Program-made: the position numbers and the translations under genes
Shown here: in pieces, positions 33,566 through 42,966 of the stretch
Position numbering within the stretch: position 1 is the stretch's first letter
How the letters are laid out: every line of letters starts with the position of its first letter
The notes under the pieces: model-generated
What the model was told of the DNA's origin: nothing
The model's database searches: none
What the model saw: only the letters and a program-made list of their open reading frames with translations
Source of the DNA: Bacillota bacterium
GTDB taxonomy: Bacteria > Bacillota > Clostridia > Oscillospirales > Acutalibacteraceae
Direction: 5' to 3'
DNA: 44,835 bases
Assembly (NCBI GenBank): GCA_023391275.1
Contig: JAEWBE010000092.1
Span: 1 to 44,835, forward strand

Positions 33566-34126
33566 ATGCTTCAATGGATTCAGAATATTGACAATCAGGT
33601 GGTTTTTTTCATACAGGCCAATTGGCACCGCCCCATTCTGGACGGAATCATGCCTTTTATCAGCAGGATTGGCGACCTTGGCATGATTTGGATTGCGATT
33701 GCAGTAATACTTTTCTTTATTCCGAAATATAAAAAATATGGTGTAATGGTTGTGCTTGGTGTTTTGCTCGCAGCTTTATCCGGCGAATTGATTCTGAAGC
33801 ATCTGGTGGAAAGGGTACGACCCTGTAACTTATATCCTTGGGTTTCAATGCTGATTCCGAGGCCGCAGGATTTCTCGTTCCCATCCGGCCATACATCGGC
33901 GTCTTTTGCCGCAATGACTGTAATATGGAGAGCAAATAAAAAATTCGGCATAGCTGCGTTTTTGCTTGCGCTTCTTATCGCATCCTCCAGATTATACCTT
34001 TTTGTTCACTATCCAACGGACATTCTGGCAGGAGCGGTCTTAGGCTTTCTGTGTGGTGTGACGGCCATTAAAATATATGACAAAATTCCCCCAAGGCTGC
34101 GAGCAGCTGTTTGCAAATTCAAATAA
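33566..34126 (+). CDS. PAP2 family phosphatase, possible undecaprenyl-diphosphatase
   Basis: About 186 residues with five or six transmembrane helices and the full acid-phosphatase signature. K78 in KHLVERVRP opens it, PSGHT is at 106-110, and SRLYLFVHYPTD at 141-152 gives the catalytic His and Asp. BcrC-type members hydrolyse undecaprenyl diphosphate on the outer face of the membrane. ATG 33566 is preceded by GGGGAGG; a longer frame starting at 33458 lies within dedA and is not needed. Pairing with DedA would allow both dephosphorylation and flipping of the lipid carrier. Confidence 0.9.
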   Translation: MLQWIQNIDNQVVFFIQANWHRPILDGIMPFISRIGDLGMIWIAIAVILFFIPKYKKYGVMVVLGVLLAALSGELILKHLVERVRPCNLYPWVSMLIPRPQDFSFPSGHTSASFAAMTVIWRANKKFGIAAFLLALLIASSRLYLFVHYPTDILAGAVLGFLCGVTAIKIYDKIPPRLRAAVCKFK

Positions 34127-34170
34127 ATATATGTTTGCCATTCCTTTGATGATATCCGTGATACAAACAG

Positions 34171-34204
34171 AAGCCGCCTTGAAAAAGGCGGCTTCGTTGT
34201 TTTT
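34171..34204 (+). terminator. Intrinsic terminator of the dedA/PAP2 operon
   Basis: AAGCCGCCTT (34171-34180), loop GAAA, AAGGCGGCTT (34185-34194), followed by CGTTGTTTTT. It separates this operon from the convergent kinase gene. Confidence 0.85.
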
Positions 34205-34233
34205 ATGGCTGTTCGGTATATTGAAGCCTTCAG

Positions 34234-36048
34234 TCAGGGCTCGATAATGGGAATTTTAATATCGACAGAAGTGCCCGCACCCACCCGGCTTCTATAACTC
34301 AAACCATAGTTTTCTCCATAATATAATTTTATGCGCTGGTCAATATTGCTGATTCCGTATCCGTCTTTCTGATTGTTTTTCGAATTTACAATGTTTTTTA
34401 ATTCTTCTTCCGTCATCCCGACCCCATTGTCCTGTATGGTAATAACAATGCTGTCTCCTGAGATACTCCCACTGATTTTAATAAACCCCGCTTTGTTCTC
34501 TTTTTGTAAAATTCCATGCAAAATAGAATTTTCGATGATTGGCTGCAATGAAAGCTTTAAAATATTATAATTCATAATGGCATCATCAACATTGGTGATC
34601 AGTTCTATTTTATTCTCAAACCTGAAATTCTGAATTTTTACATAAGAAACGGCATGGGAGATTTCATCCTTGATTGGTACAATGTATTTTCCCTTATTTA
34701 AAGACAGCTTGTAAAACCGGGCCAATTCCTGAACAATTTCTGAAATACGGGGCGCATTGGCATCCAAAGCCTCCCAATTGATTAAATCCAATGTATTATA
34801 TAAAAAATGAGGGTTTATTTGTGCCTGCAATGCGTTCAGTTCATATTTTTTCAGCTCTATTCCATTTTTATATTCCTGGTCCACTAAAACATTAATTCTG
34901 ACCAGCATTTCGTTAAAGCTTTGAAACAGAACTCCTATTTCGTCCTTGGAATCTGATTTGATCGAGATATCCAAATTTTTATCTTTTACATTTTTCATCG
35001 AATCAACGAGCAACTTAATTCGACGGGTGATTCCTTTGGAGATAAAATGAGCAATGTAGTAAGCCAGCAGCCCGATGATACATGTGATCAACAGAAGGAT
35101 ACCGCCGGTCCTTATTCCGGGGGCGTAAATTTCACTGTAAGGGATCAGGGCTACCATGGTCCAGTCCGTATTGCTGACAATTTCATTTTTAACCAGGTAC
35201 ATCTTACCGTTTAATTGATATTTACCCCAGTCATACATCTTACTGTTTAATATGATACGATCTTTATGCCCAACGGCGATTTTATTAAAATTGTCGGTAT
35301 CGGAGCATAAAATTAATTCTCCGTATGAATTTTGAAGATAAACCACCCCGGCATGGGTCATATTGGATTTTGTAAGAATATCCTGCAGACTTTTTGCGTC
35401 GATTGTCGCTTTTTGAATACCAAGAAGAGTATCGTGTGTGTCATCCGTGCTGATTTTTCGATAAAATTCAATTACGGGCATCGTTTTTCCCGGCTGCATC
35501 AGGTTTTTCACTGTTCGCTCTCCGGTCCAGAACATTCCGTTCTTTGTATTGTTATCCACAAACATCAGCCTGCTGTATAATCCGCTTCTTTGAAATTTGT
35601 CCAGGCTTTCGAAGAATGTTCCGGTATGGGCGTAGGAATACCATGCCGGTATGTACAAGCTGTTATATAAAATTCCGTTTTTTTGGTTTTTGTTATTATC
35701 TAAAATTTTTCCCAGCGCTGTTTTATCCTTTGCCTGTTGCGATAAATCATCTTTATAGACCAATATGTTTCTGGATAAAATCGTTTTCACGTCTTTATTG
35801 TTGATAATGTCATCTGTTTCATAAACAATTAAATTGATTTTATATTCCAAAAAAGTGATTGCTTGCTCAAAACTTTTTTGAGCCGTATTTTCCATGCTTT
35901 CCTTTATATTATCTGTGGTGTTGTATATGATGATGCCGATGGCGGTTCCGAGCGAAATCAGTATGATGGCGATGTAAGACAGCATGAGTTTATAATGAAT
36001 CGGTTTATTTGAGTACCGATACCTTGTTTTTGCGAACAGTTTCCTCAT
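34234..36048 (-). CDS. YesM-like sensor histidine kinase
   Basis: A 604-residue LytS/YesM-type kinase. A first helix (about 22-44), an extracellular Cache-like region (about 45-305), a second helix (about 314-336) and HAMP are followed by the His_kinase domain ALQAQINPHFLYNTLDLINW with His414. The ATPase domain has IIENSILHGI, then QDNGVGM and GYGISNIDQRIKLYYG. Such kinases commonly sense extracellular sugars, sometimes through a binding protein. The start overlaps the regulator stop (ATGA). It faces the dedA/PAP2 terminator. Confidence 0.92.
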   Translation of the reverse strand: MRKLFAKTRYRYSNKPIHYKLMLSYIAIILISLGTAIGIIIYNTTDNIKESMENTAQKSFEQAITFLEYKINLIVYETDDIINNKDVKTILSRNILVYKDDLSQQAKDKTALGKILDNNKNQKNGILYNSLYIPAWYSYAHTGTFFESLDKFQRSGLYSRLMFVDNNTKNGMFWTGERTVKNLMQPGKTMPVIEFYRKISTDDTHDTLLGIQKATIDAKSLQDILTKSNMTHAGVVYLQNSYGELILCSDTDNFNKIAVGHKDRIILNSKMYDWGKYQLNGKMYLVKNEIVSNTDWTMVALIPYSEIYAPGIRTGGILLLITCIIGLLAYYIAHFISKGITRRIKLLVDSMKNVKDKNLDISIKSDSKDEIGVLFQSFNEMLVRINVLVDQEYKNGIELKKYELNALQAQINPHFLYNTLDLINWEALDANAPRISEIVQELARFYKLSLNKGKYIVPIKDEISHAVSYVKIQNFRFENKIELITNVDDAIMNYNILKLSLQPIIENSILHGILQKENKAGFIKISGSISGDSIVITIQDNGVGMTEEELKNIVNSKNNQKDGYGISNIDQRIKLYYGENYGLSYRSRVGAGTSVDIKIPIIEP

Positions 36049-37637
36049 GCCAAATATTTCCCCCTGTATTCTGACGGAGTCATCCGTTCCCTTTTCTTAA
36101 ATGCTTTGGAAAAATAATTTTCGTCGTTATAGCCTACGAGCTTTGCTACCTCATACAGTTTAATTTTTTTCTGTTTTAATAAGGCCTTGGACTGTTCAAT
36201 GCGTACCAAGGTGATGTACTCGCCGATGGTGGTGCACATATTTTTTTTAAATAGAGTAGACAAGTAGGTCGGTGTCACATAAACTTTTTCCGCGATTCCA
36301 ATTACAGATAAGTTTTCATCCTGATACTCCGAATTAATAATCTTAATGACTTCACAGACCGTTTTATTATTGGATGTAAATATCGTCGCGATTTCAAACA
36401 GTTCTTCAATCTTCAGTAAGATGTACTCTTTAATCTGATCTACCGTTTCAAAAAATAGGATTAATTCCCACACATAATCTTTTTCCTTTGCATCCCCCAT
36501 CGTATCGAGGGCTGTCCATTTTTCTCTTGCCTGTAAAATATCTCGGATGATATTAAAAAACAGATTCTTTAAATAGCTTATTGATGTATTCTTATTCTTT
36601 TTCGCCTGATCGCAGAGGCTGCAAACTAATTGAACTGCTTCATCCTTTTTTTGATAAAAAAGATATTCGCGGAATTGTTCCTCCGGATTTTCGCCAAAAC
36701 TGATTTCCTTTTCTACTTCCTTTGCATAAAAGACAATATTGTTATATCCCTTAAGAAATAATGTGCGAAGCTCTACCACTGCGTTTTGGTAGGAAATTTT
36801 AATGGAATTCATCCCGTGCACAACATTCCCGAAAGCGCAGAATATTTTTTCCTTATCCCGCATTAACTCATTTCGCAGCAAATCACAAAACACATTCATG
36901 GTGGCGCCCCTGTCGCTCACAGCATATGGATCATTACTCCAAAACAAAAAGAGAATGTGCTCTTCGTCTTTTATACTGTATAAGATTTGTGAACTGACAG
37001 GCCACTGTGCCACCTTGTTGTAAATCAGTTTTTGCTTCACGCCGAGGTCTGTTTCATTCTCATCCATTTTTTTCGGCGTTTTCAATATCATGATACGGAA
37101 AGCATCATTCGCGTTTATATTGAGACCCATTTCGATTAAACTACTCAGGATAGTGCTGTCGGCCTTATGACCCTTTATCAGGTCGTTCATAAACTTTTGT
37201 TTAATCATATCTGTGTTTTCTTCGAATATCCGGTAAGCTTTGTTTGCTTTTCGCACTTTATGGTACTGCTTGATTTCTTCAGTCGCTTTTAAAACGGACT
37301 GCTCTATCTCTGCGATATTGACGGGCTTTTCCACATAACTGACAACCCCTAATTCGATGGCGGCTTTCAGGTATTCTTTGTCCGAATATCCGCTTAAGAA
37401 GATGATTCTGGAATGAGGCAAAATTTTATTTATATTCCTGCAAAAAGTAACGCCGTCCATATTGGGCATTCGGATATCCGACAATATAATATCCGGTTCA
37501 AACGTTTTGGCAATTTCAAGCGCTTCTTTCCCGTCCGATGCGTCTTTGATTTCAGTAATGTGAAGATCTTCCCAATGTACATGGTTAATTAACCCTTTTC
37601 TGGTGATAATCTCATCATCCACTATTAAAATTTTCAT
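36045..37637 (-). CDS. YesN-like response regulator with AraC-type DNA-binding domain
   Basis: About 530 residues. The receiver opens MKILIVDDE and has Asp54 in ILSDIRMPNMDG. A long middle region of about 280 residues follows. The C-terminal AraC double helix-turn-helix ends GYNDENYFSKAFKKRERMTP. I chose ATG 37637, ten bases after AGAGG; the longer frame from 37694 lacks a ribosome site. It is first in a two-gene unit with the kinase and diverges from the sugar ABC operon, its likely target. Confidence 0.93.
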   Translation of the reverse strand: MKILIVDDEIITRKGLINHVHWEDLHITEIKDASDGKEALEIAKTFEPDIILSDIRMPNMDGVTFCRNINKILPHSRIIFLSGYSDKEYLKAAIELGVVSYVEKPVNIAEIEQSVLKATEEIKQYHKVRKANKAYRIFEENTDMIKQKFMNDLIKGHKADSTILSSLIEMGLNINANDAFRIMILKTPKKMDENETDLGVKQKLIYNKVAQWPVSSQILYSIKDEEHILFLFWSNDPYAVSDRGATMNVFCDLLRNELMRDKEKIFCAFGNVVHGMNSIKISYQNAVVELRTLFLKGYNNIVFYAKEVEKEISFGENPEEQFREYLFYQKKDEAVQLVCSLCDQAKKNKNTSISYLKNLFFNIIRDILQAREKWTALDTMGDAKEKDYVWELILFFETVDQIKEYILLKIEELFEIATIFTSNNKTVCEVIKIINSEYQDENLSVIGIAEKVYVTPTYLSTLFKKNMCTTIGEYITLVRIEQSKALLKQKKIKLYEVAKLVGYNDENYFSKAFKKRERMTPSEYRGKYLA

Positions 37638-37726
37638 TGTGTCGAATCCTCTTTTACATAAAAGAATTATTTTTGTTATGACGCAGGGCGGCAATCGTTG
37701 GCTCTCTTATATCAATACATTAGCTA

Positions 37727-37754
37727 TTATTACTATTCTTTGCCGAGATGTCAA
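37727..37754 (-). promoter_or_regulatory. SigA-type promoter of the YesN/YesM-like pair
   Basis: On the minus strand TTGACA (37749-37754), a 16-base spacer and TAATAA (37727-37732), about 90 bases before the start codon. Confidence 0.6.
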
Positions 37755-38086
37755 CATAAACTTTTGTTTAATAAACCCTGTGACCGACTGATTTTTATCC
37801 GGCGTTTCAGCGGCCGTGTTAAATTCACATTGCTTACATGGTCAAATCGGTATTCAGCCGGCACAGCGGAATTTAAATTATCAAATATTTTTACTTATGA
37901 AAGAAGTTTTGATATATTTTTTTGCCTGTTGTTTTGTTTTATCATAATTAATAAAGAAAGGGGTTCAAATTTGTGCCGCAACGGGTTCGGGCCGCACAGG
38001 CTTCGCATTCATCCGCGGGGAGGGTTTGACGCTGTTTGATCGTGCGGGTTCTGCCATGGATGTTATATATAATGGAGGAATCATTG
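37755..38086 (+). promoter_or_regulatory. Leader region of the sugar ABC operon
   Basis: The best promoter candidate is weak: TTGCCT (37922-37927), a 17-base spacer and TAATTA (37945-37950), as expected if an activator is needed. A possible 18-codon leader ORF, GTG at 37973 to TGA at 38029, has AAAGGGG nine bases upstream. That stretch is noticeably richer in GC than its surroundings. I see no terminator hairpin. Confidence 0.35.
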
Positions 38087-39583
38087 ATGGAAAAACTGCT
38101 TGAGCTCAAGGGGATTACGAAACGCTTTCCAGGTGTTGTCGCGCTGGAAAACATAAATATGGATTTGTTCCCGGCAGAGGTACATGTTATACTTGGTGAA
38201 AATGGTGCCGGAAAATCCACATTGATGAAAATCCTTTCAGGAGCTTATCAGTCTGATGAAGGGGAAATGTTTTTAGAAGGCAAAAAAATTGAGAAGAACA
38301 GTCCTGCTGTTTCGGATAGATTGGGAATTCAGATGATATATCAGGAGCTTAATCTTGTACCGGAACTTTCGATTCAGGAAAACATATTCTTGGGTAGCGA
38401 GCCGAAGAAGGGATTTTTCAGGGACAGCAAATCCATGCGGCGGAAAACGCAGGAATTACTGGACGAGCTGGGAATTCAGGAAGACCCGAACACCTTGGTT
38501 AAAAACCTGGGGGTCGGAACACAGCAAATGGTTGAAATCGCAAAAGCGCTGTCAAAAAACACAAAAATTCTGGTGCTTGATGAGCCAACCAGTTCGTTAG
38601 CCGGCACGGAAATAAATGAATTATTCAAAATTATTGCCACCCTTAAAAAGAAAGGTGTGGGGATGTTCTACATTTCGCACCGCCTTGAGGAGACTTTTGA
38701 AATAGGGACCCGGGTTTCCATTATGCGGGATGGCAGGCTGATCAGAACGGAATTGATCGAAGATATCAATATGGAGCAGATTATAGAAGGAATTGCGGGC
38801 AGGGTGATCAATGTTTTATATCCCCATGTTCCTCAGAAAATCGGAGATGTTTTGTTCGAAATAAAACATCTTACCGGTAAAAAGTTCAGGGACATTAATA
38901 TTCATGTGAATGCGGGTGAGATTGTCGGGCTCTCCGGTTTAGTGGGGGCGGGCAGAACGGAAATTGCCAGGGCTGCTTTTGGAATCGATCCTTATATCGG
39001 GGGAGAAGTGTGGATCCAGGGTAAAAAAATCCCTAAAAATAATCCTGCAAAAGCGGTTCAGTCAGGGCTTTGTCTGCTGCCGGAGGACCGAAAGAATGAC
39101 GGGCTCGCGTTGCCGCTGAATGTGAAAGATAATATCATCATATCCTCTTTAAATAATGTATTTACCAGATATATCACCAATGAAAAAAAGATAAACGGTA
39201 TGGTGATGGAGTATGTTGACTCGCTGTCCATCGCCACGCCGACAATTGAAAAACTGGTGCACTTTCTCAGCGGCGGGACTCAGCAAAAGGTTGTTATCGC
39301 AAAATGGCTTATGTCTGAATCAAAGGTATTTATTTTTGACGAACCTACCAGAGGCATTGATGTGGGGGCAAAAACAGAAATTTATAAATTAATGGATTCT
39401 CTGGTCGCGCAGGGAGCCGGTATTATTATGATATCCTCGGATCTTCCGGAGGTTTTAGGCATGAGTGACAGGATCTATGTTCTTCATAAAGGACTCGTTG
39501 CCGGTGAAGTTGCCGCATCCGAAGCTTCGCAGAATCTTATCATGAAATATGCTTTTGGCCGGCAGATTCAGCAGGCAGTTTAA
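38087..39583 (+). CDS. Sugar ABC transporter ATP-binding protein (RbsA-like)
   Basis: About 498 residues with two ATPase domains, the RbsA/MglA/XylG layout. Domain 1 has Walker A GENGAGKST (37-45), the Q-loop IYQELNLVPELS, GVGTQQMVEIAKAL as a degenerate signature, and DEPTSSL. Domain 2 has the degenerate Walker A GLVGAGRTE, LSGGTQQKVVIAKWL and DEPTRGIDVGAKTEIY. ATG 38087 follows GGAGGA by seven bases. It energises uptake through the two permeases encoded next. The sugar cannot be named from sequence. Confidence 0.95.
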   Translation: MEKLLELKGITKRFPGVVALENINMDLFPAEVHVILGENGAGKSTLMKILSGAYQSDEGEMFLEGKKIEKNSPAVSDRLGIQMIYQELNLVPELSIQENIFLGSEPKKGFFRDSKSMRRKTQELLDELGIQEDPNTLVKNLGVGTQQMVEIAKALSKNTKILVLDEPTSSLAGTEINELFKIIATLKKKGVGMFYISHRLEETFEIGTRVSIMRDGRLIRTELIEDINMEQIIEGIAGRVINVLYPHVPQKIGDVLFEIKHLTGKKFRDINIHVNAGEIVGLSGLVGAGRTEIARAAFGIDPYIGGEVWIQGKKIPKNNPAKAVQSGLCLLPEDRKNDGLALPLNVKDNIIISSLNNVFTRYITNEKKINGMVMEYVDSLSIATPTIEKLVHFLSGGTQQKVVIAKWLMSESKVFIFDEPTRGIDVGAKTEIYKLMDSLVAQGAGIIMISSDLPEVLGMSDRIYVLHKGLVAGEVAASEASQNLIMKYAFGRQIQQAV

Positions 39584-39645
39584 ATCCATGAGAGCACATT
39601 TGGACTTACCGATAAAGAGTGAAGGGAGCATTTGGGGAAGGTGTC

Positions 39646-40698
39646 ATGAAAAGAGAAAAAAAGCAGAAGAAAATCCGGCTTACATCATTGCCTAATTCCA
39701 CCTATATTTTTATTATTATGTTTGTTTTTCTGTCGCTGGCTGTCAAGAATTTTTTTACTGCAGCAAACCTTTCCAATCTGATTTTGCAGGCCACGCCCCT
39801 TATTATAATCAGTGTGGGGATGTCGCTTGTGATTATGTCGGGTGAACTGGATCTATCCGTGGGCGGAATTATTTCAATGTCCGGTGTGGCTGCGGCAATG
39901 ATTTTAAGGACGGGAGCTCATTGGGCAATCGCAATTTTAGGCGCGCTGGGTATCGGTCTTGTCTATGGCCTGTTCAATGGACTTGTTGTACATAAGATGA
40001 AAGTATCCGCGTTTATTGCGACTTTTGGCTCGATGGGAATTGCGCAAAGCCTGGCCAATACGCTGTCGGGAAAAAGGACAGTGTATTGGGATCCATCGCC
40101 TGATAATGCTGCAATTGATTTAATGAACCAAAATATTGTTGCTCTAAAGTTGGGCAGCAGGACTGTGGATGTGCTTTCTTTGTCGGTCATCCCTGTTGTA
40201 TGCATTGTAATTGTTGCGCTTATTCTGAGTGCGTTTCAAAAGACTGTCTTGGGGACTTATGTTTATGCGGTAGGCCATAATCAGGAGACAGCCAGACTGG
40301 CAGGAATTAATGTGAATCGAGTTAAAATCGGTATTTTTGTCTTATCAGGCCTGCTGGCCGGAGTTGCCGGGTGCCTGCTGATGATTCGCACAGAATGTGT
40401 ACAACCTACAATGGGGGAAGGACTGGAATTTTACGCTGTTGTTGCATCCGTACTGGGCGGGAATGTGCTGACCGGGGGAAAGGGAAGTATTCCGGGAACA
40501 ATCATGGGCGCTTTTGTGATTTATGCTATCAGGAACGCCATGGTCTTAGCCGGGTTCACTACTTTTGCCGTTATGGTTGCCACGGGGTTGGCTCTGATTT
40601 TCGGCATGATGGTGAATATGACTGTTGAATCTGCGGTGGGCAAACGGAAAATGAACGGGAACAAAGGCGTGGCTTGGGGAGAAGGTGAAGTACATTGA
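39646..40698 (+). CDS. Sugar ABC transporter permease 1 (RbsC-like)
   Basis: About 350 residues and some 8-10 transmembrane helices of the BPD_transp_2 family. The conserved SGELDLSVGGIISMSG and GLVVHKMKVSAFIATFGSM motifs are typical of RbsC proteins. ATG 39646 follows GGGGAAGG closely; an upstream in-frame GTG at 39619 has no ribosome site. A second, different permease gene overlaps its stop, so the transporter probably has a heterodimeric membrane part. Confidence 0.93.
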   Translation: MKREKKQKKIRLTSLPNSTYIFIIMFVFLSLAVKNFFTAANLSNLILQATPLIIISVGMSLVIMSGELDLSVGGIISMSGVAAAMILRTGAHWAIAILGALGIGLVYGLFNGLVVHKMKVSAFIATFGSMGIAQSLANTLSGKRTVYWDPSPDNAAIDLMNQNIVALKLGSRTVDVLSLSVIPVVCIVIVALILSAFQKTVLGTYVYAVGHNQETARLAGINVNRVKIGIFVLSGLLAGVAGCLLMIRTECVQPTMGEGLEFYAVVASVLGGNVLTGGKGSIPGTIMGAFVIYAIRNAMVLAGFTTFAVMVATGLALIFGMMVNMTVESAVGKRKMNGNKGVAWGEGEVH

Positions 40699-41753
40699 AG
40701 AAAAACGGCAGAATAAGCGGAGCCGCTGCTGTAAAAATCAAATCGAGGCTTTACAGTTTCTCCACATTATTTATTCTGATTTTTGTACTGATGTTTTTTA
40801 CCGCGGCAAGCGGCTTCACGCATTATTCCTTTATGAACATGCAAAACATGTCCAATATTATTAATCAGGCGTCATTTTTGACATTAATCGGTGTCAGCCA
40901 GATGCTGGTTATACTGGCGCTTGGTGACGTCAACCTGTCCATCGGATCGATTATGGTTTTTGCATCCATTTGGGTTGGCCCCTATTTACTGGAGGCCAAT
41001 CACTATCCAATCTGGATTTCCATTGTCTATATGGTGGCAATCGGAGCATTAATCGGGATTATAAACGGCTTAATGGTCATCCGGTTAAAAATGTCCACCT
41101 TTATGGCGACATTTGCGTCTATGTATATTTTCAGAGGTCTTAGTTGGATTATAATGGGGAAAAATGTATCCTACGGAATTTCAGGCCCGCTGCGTAATCT
41201 GGCACAGGGAAAGATTTTCACGGTCGGAACGTTTACTGTTACAGTGCCCATGCTGATTTGCGCTGCTTTGGTTGCCTGCGTCAGCTTCATGCTGAAAGGA
41301 ACCACATTTGGCAGGAAAGTGTACTTTGTGGGTTCCAATCCAAATGCGGCCGGGTTCTCCGGAATCAAGGTCAAACAGATTGTGATGATCATTCATATTC
41401 TCGGAGGAGCAATCGCAGGCTTTGCAGGTTTAATGTACGCGGCAAGAGTAAATGCCTGTGAGGCCAGCATGTACACCACGTCACATTTTGATGCGATATC
41501 CGTTGCGCTGATCGGTGGGGTGGCGATGTCCGGCGGTTACGGCAATGTGTGGAATTGTGTTTTAGGCGCACTGGTCATTTCCTCCATAACAAGCGGTATG
41601 AACACGATCCAGATACCATCGGAATTACAGACTTTGGTGTTAGGCGTTTTAATGATCCTGTCTGTCTATATCAATCAGATTTTAATTGAGAAACAGAAAA
41701 ATTTATCGAATCGGAAAGTTTCTGAAAAGCAAATCGGCGTTGCGCAGGGTTGA
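40695..41753 (+). CDS. Sugar ABC transporter permease 2 (RbsC-like)
   Basis: A 352-residue permease of the same family, with LGDVNLSIGSIMVFAS and GLMVIRLKMSTFMATFASM in the equivalent places and the C-terminal GGVAMSGGYGNVWNCVLGALV. It is not a near-copy of permease 1. The TTG start overlaps the preceding stop (TTGA at 40695-40698), with GGAGAAGGTGAAG upstream, so translation is coupled. It works with the ATPase and binding protein of this operon. Confidence 0.92.
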   Translation: MKKNGRISGAAAVKIKSRLYSFSTLFILIFVLMFFTAASGFTHYSFMNMQNMSNIINQASFLTLIGVSQMLVILALGDVNLSIGSIMVFASIWVGPYLLEANHYPIWISIVYMVAIGALIGIINGLMVIRLKMSTFMATFASMYIFRGLSWIIMGKNVSYGISGPLRNLAQGKIFTVGTFTVTVPMLICAALVACVSFMLKGTTFGRKVYFVGSNPNAAGFSGIKVKQIVMIIHILGGAIAGFAGLMYAARVNACEASMYTTSHFDAISVALIGGVAMSGGYGNVWNCVLGALVISSITSGMNTIQIPSELQTLVLGVLMILSVYINQILIEKQKNLSNRKVSEKQIGVAQG

Positions 41754-41781
41754 TAATCAATATTGTTAGGAGGAGTTTTCG

Positions 41782-42801
41782 ATGAAAAAGGCGATTGCAG
41801 CCATATTGACATTCGCTTTGATTCTCAGCACAACAGGGTGCGCGGCACTAAATCAGTTCCAGGGGGACAAAAGTAAAACGGGCGCCGGCGGGTCGGGAAG
41901 TGCAGCGACGGCTTCAGCAAAAATGTACAAAATGGTGTTCATCGTCAAAAGCATGCAGTTGAGTTTTATGCTGGATATGATTGAAGGCGCGAAAGCGGCC
42001 GGTAAGGATCTTGGAATAGATGTTGTCGGCCAGGGACCGACAACACCGTACAGCGTGGAAGAGCAGATTCAATTGGTTGAACAGGCAATTACAGACAAAG
42101 TTGACATGGTTTGTATTGTCCCAGCTGACAGCGAAGCAATTAAGACTGCGGTTGAAAAATGTAATAATGCCGGAATCCCGGTTATCACACCCAATACAAA
42201 ATCCAATGGTGGAAACGTTGTAACATGGGTAGGCGTGGATAATGTAGAGGTGGGGTATGAATTGGGCAAACAGTTGTGCCAAAGCATCAGCGAAAAGGGA
42301 AATGTCGTTTTATTGGAAGGCAAACCGGGCAATTCCACAAGCGAGGAGCGCATTGAAGGCTATAAGAAGGCAATTGCCGAGTACCCCAACGTAAAGATTG
42401 TTGACTCCCAGCCGGCTGATTTTTCAAGAGAAGCGGGTATGACGTTAATGGAAAATCTGCTGCAAAAGCATAAAGAAATCGATGCCTGCGGTTCGGCAAA
42501 TAAGGACATGACCATGGGCGCACTGGAAGCGGCCAAGGCAGTCGGGCGTGAAAAAGATATTAAGTTTATCACGTTCGACATGGATGATGATGTGGTTACG
42601 GCTGTTAAAAACGGGGAGATTTATGCAACCGGCAATCAGGACCCGTTCTCTCAGGGATATTTAAGTATTCTGTCAGGCGTCGGTTACTTAAATGGTTCGA
42701 CGATTCCGAAAACATTATATTTACCGTTAAAGATCGTAAATAAGGAAAATATCGCTTTGTATGATACCAGCAAGGCCGCGGGCAACTCGGAAGCCCGGTA
42801 A
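41782..42801 (+). CDS. Sugar ABC transporter substrate-binding lipoprotein (RbsB-like)
   Basis: A 339-residue protein with a lipoprotein signal and lipobox STTGC (Cys20), followed by a Gly/Ser/Ala linker. The periplasmic-binding-protein type 1 fold starts at KMVFIVKSMQLSFM. Ligand-contact segments include VDMVCIVPADSEAI, then VTWVGVDNVEVGYELG and GSANKDMTMGALEA. It captures the sugar outside the membrane. GGAGGAG precedes the ATG. It is the last gene of the operon; no clear hairpin follows. Confidence 0.94.
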   Translation: MKKAIAAILTFALILSTTGCAALNQFQGDKSKTGAGGSGSAATASAKMYKMVFIVKSMQLSFMLDMIEGAKAAGKDLGIDVVGQGPTTPYSVEEQIQLVEQAITDKVDMVCIVPADSEAIKTAVEKCNNAGIPVITPNTKSNGGNVVTWVGVDNVEVGYELGKQLCQSISEKGNVVLLEGKPGNSTSEERIEGYKKAIAEYPNVKIVDSQPADFSREAGMTLMENLLQKHKEIDACGSANKDMTMGALEAAKAVGREKDIKFITFDMDDDVVTAVKNGEIYATGNQDPFSQGYLSILSGVGYLNGSTIPKTLYLPLKIVNKENIALYDTSKAAGNSEAR

Positions 42802-42871
42802 AAATTTTATCTGCCCTGATCCTTGGCAAAAGTGACTATAAGCAGCCTGAATTTGTTGTATTATGCTGTGA

Positions 42872-42901
42872 TTGACATCATGATGGTAAAATGGTTATAA
42901 T
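42872..42901 (+). promoter_or_regulatory. SigA-type promoter of the IclR-family gene
   Basis: TTGACA (42872-42877), an 18-base spacer and TATAAT (42896-42901), about 65 bases before the start codon. Confidence 0.75.
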
Positions 42902-42966
42902 AGATGAAAACTGTTAATCATTAGAGAACGAAGACTGCATTATTTTATGCGTTTAGGAGAATTATT

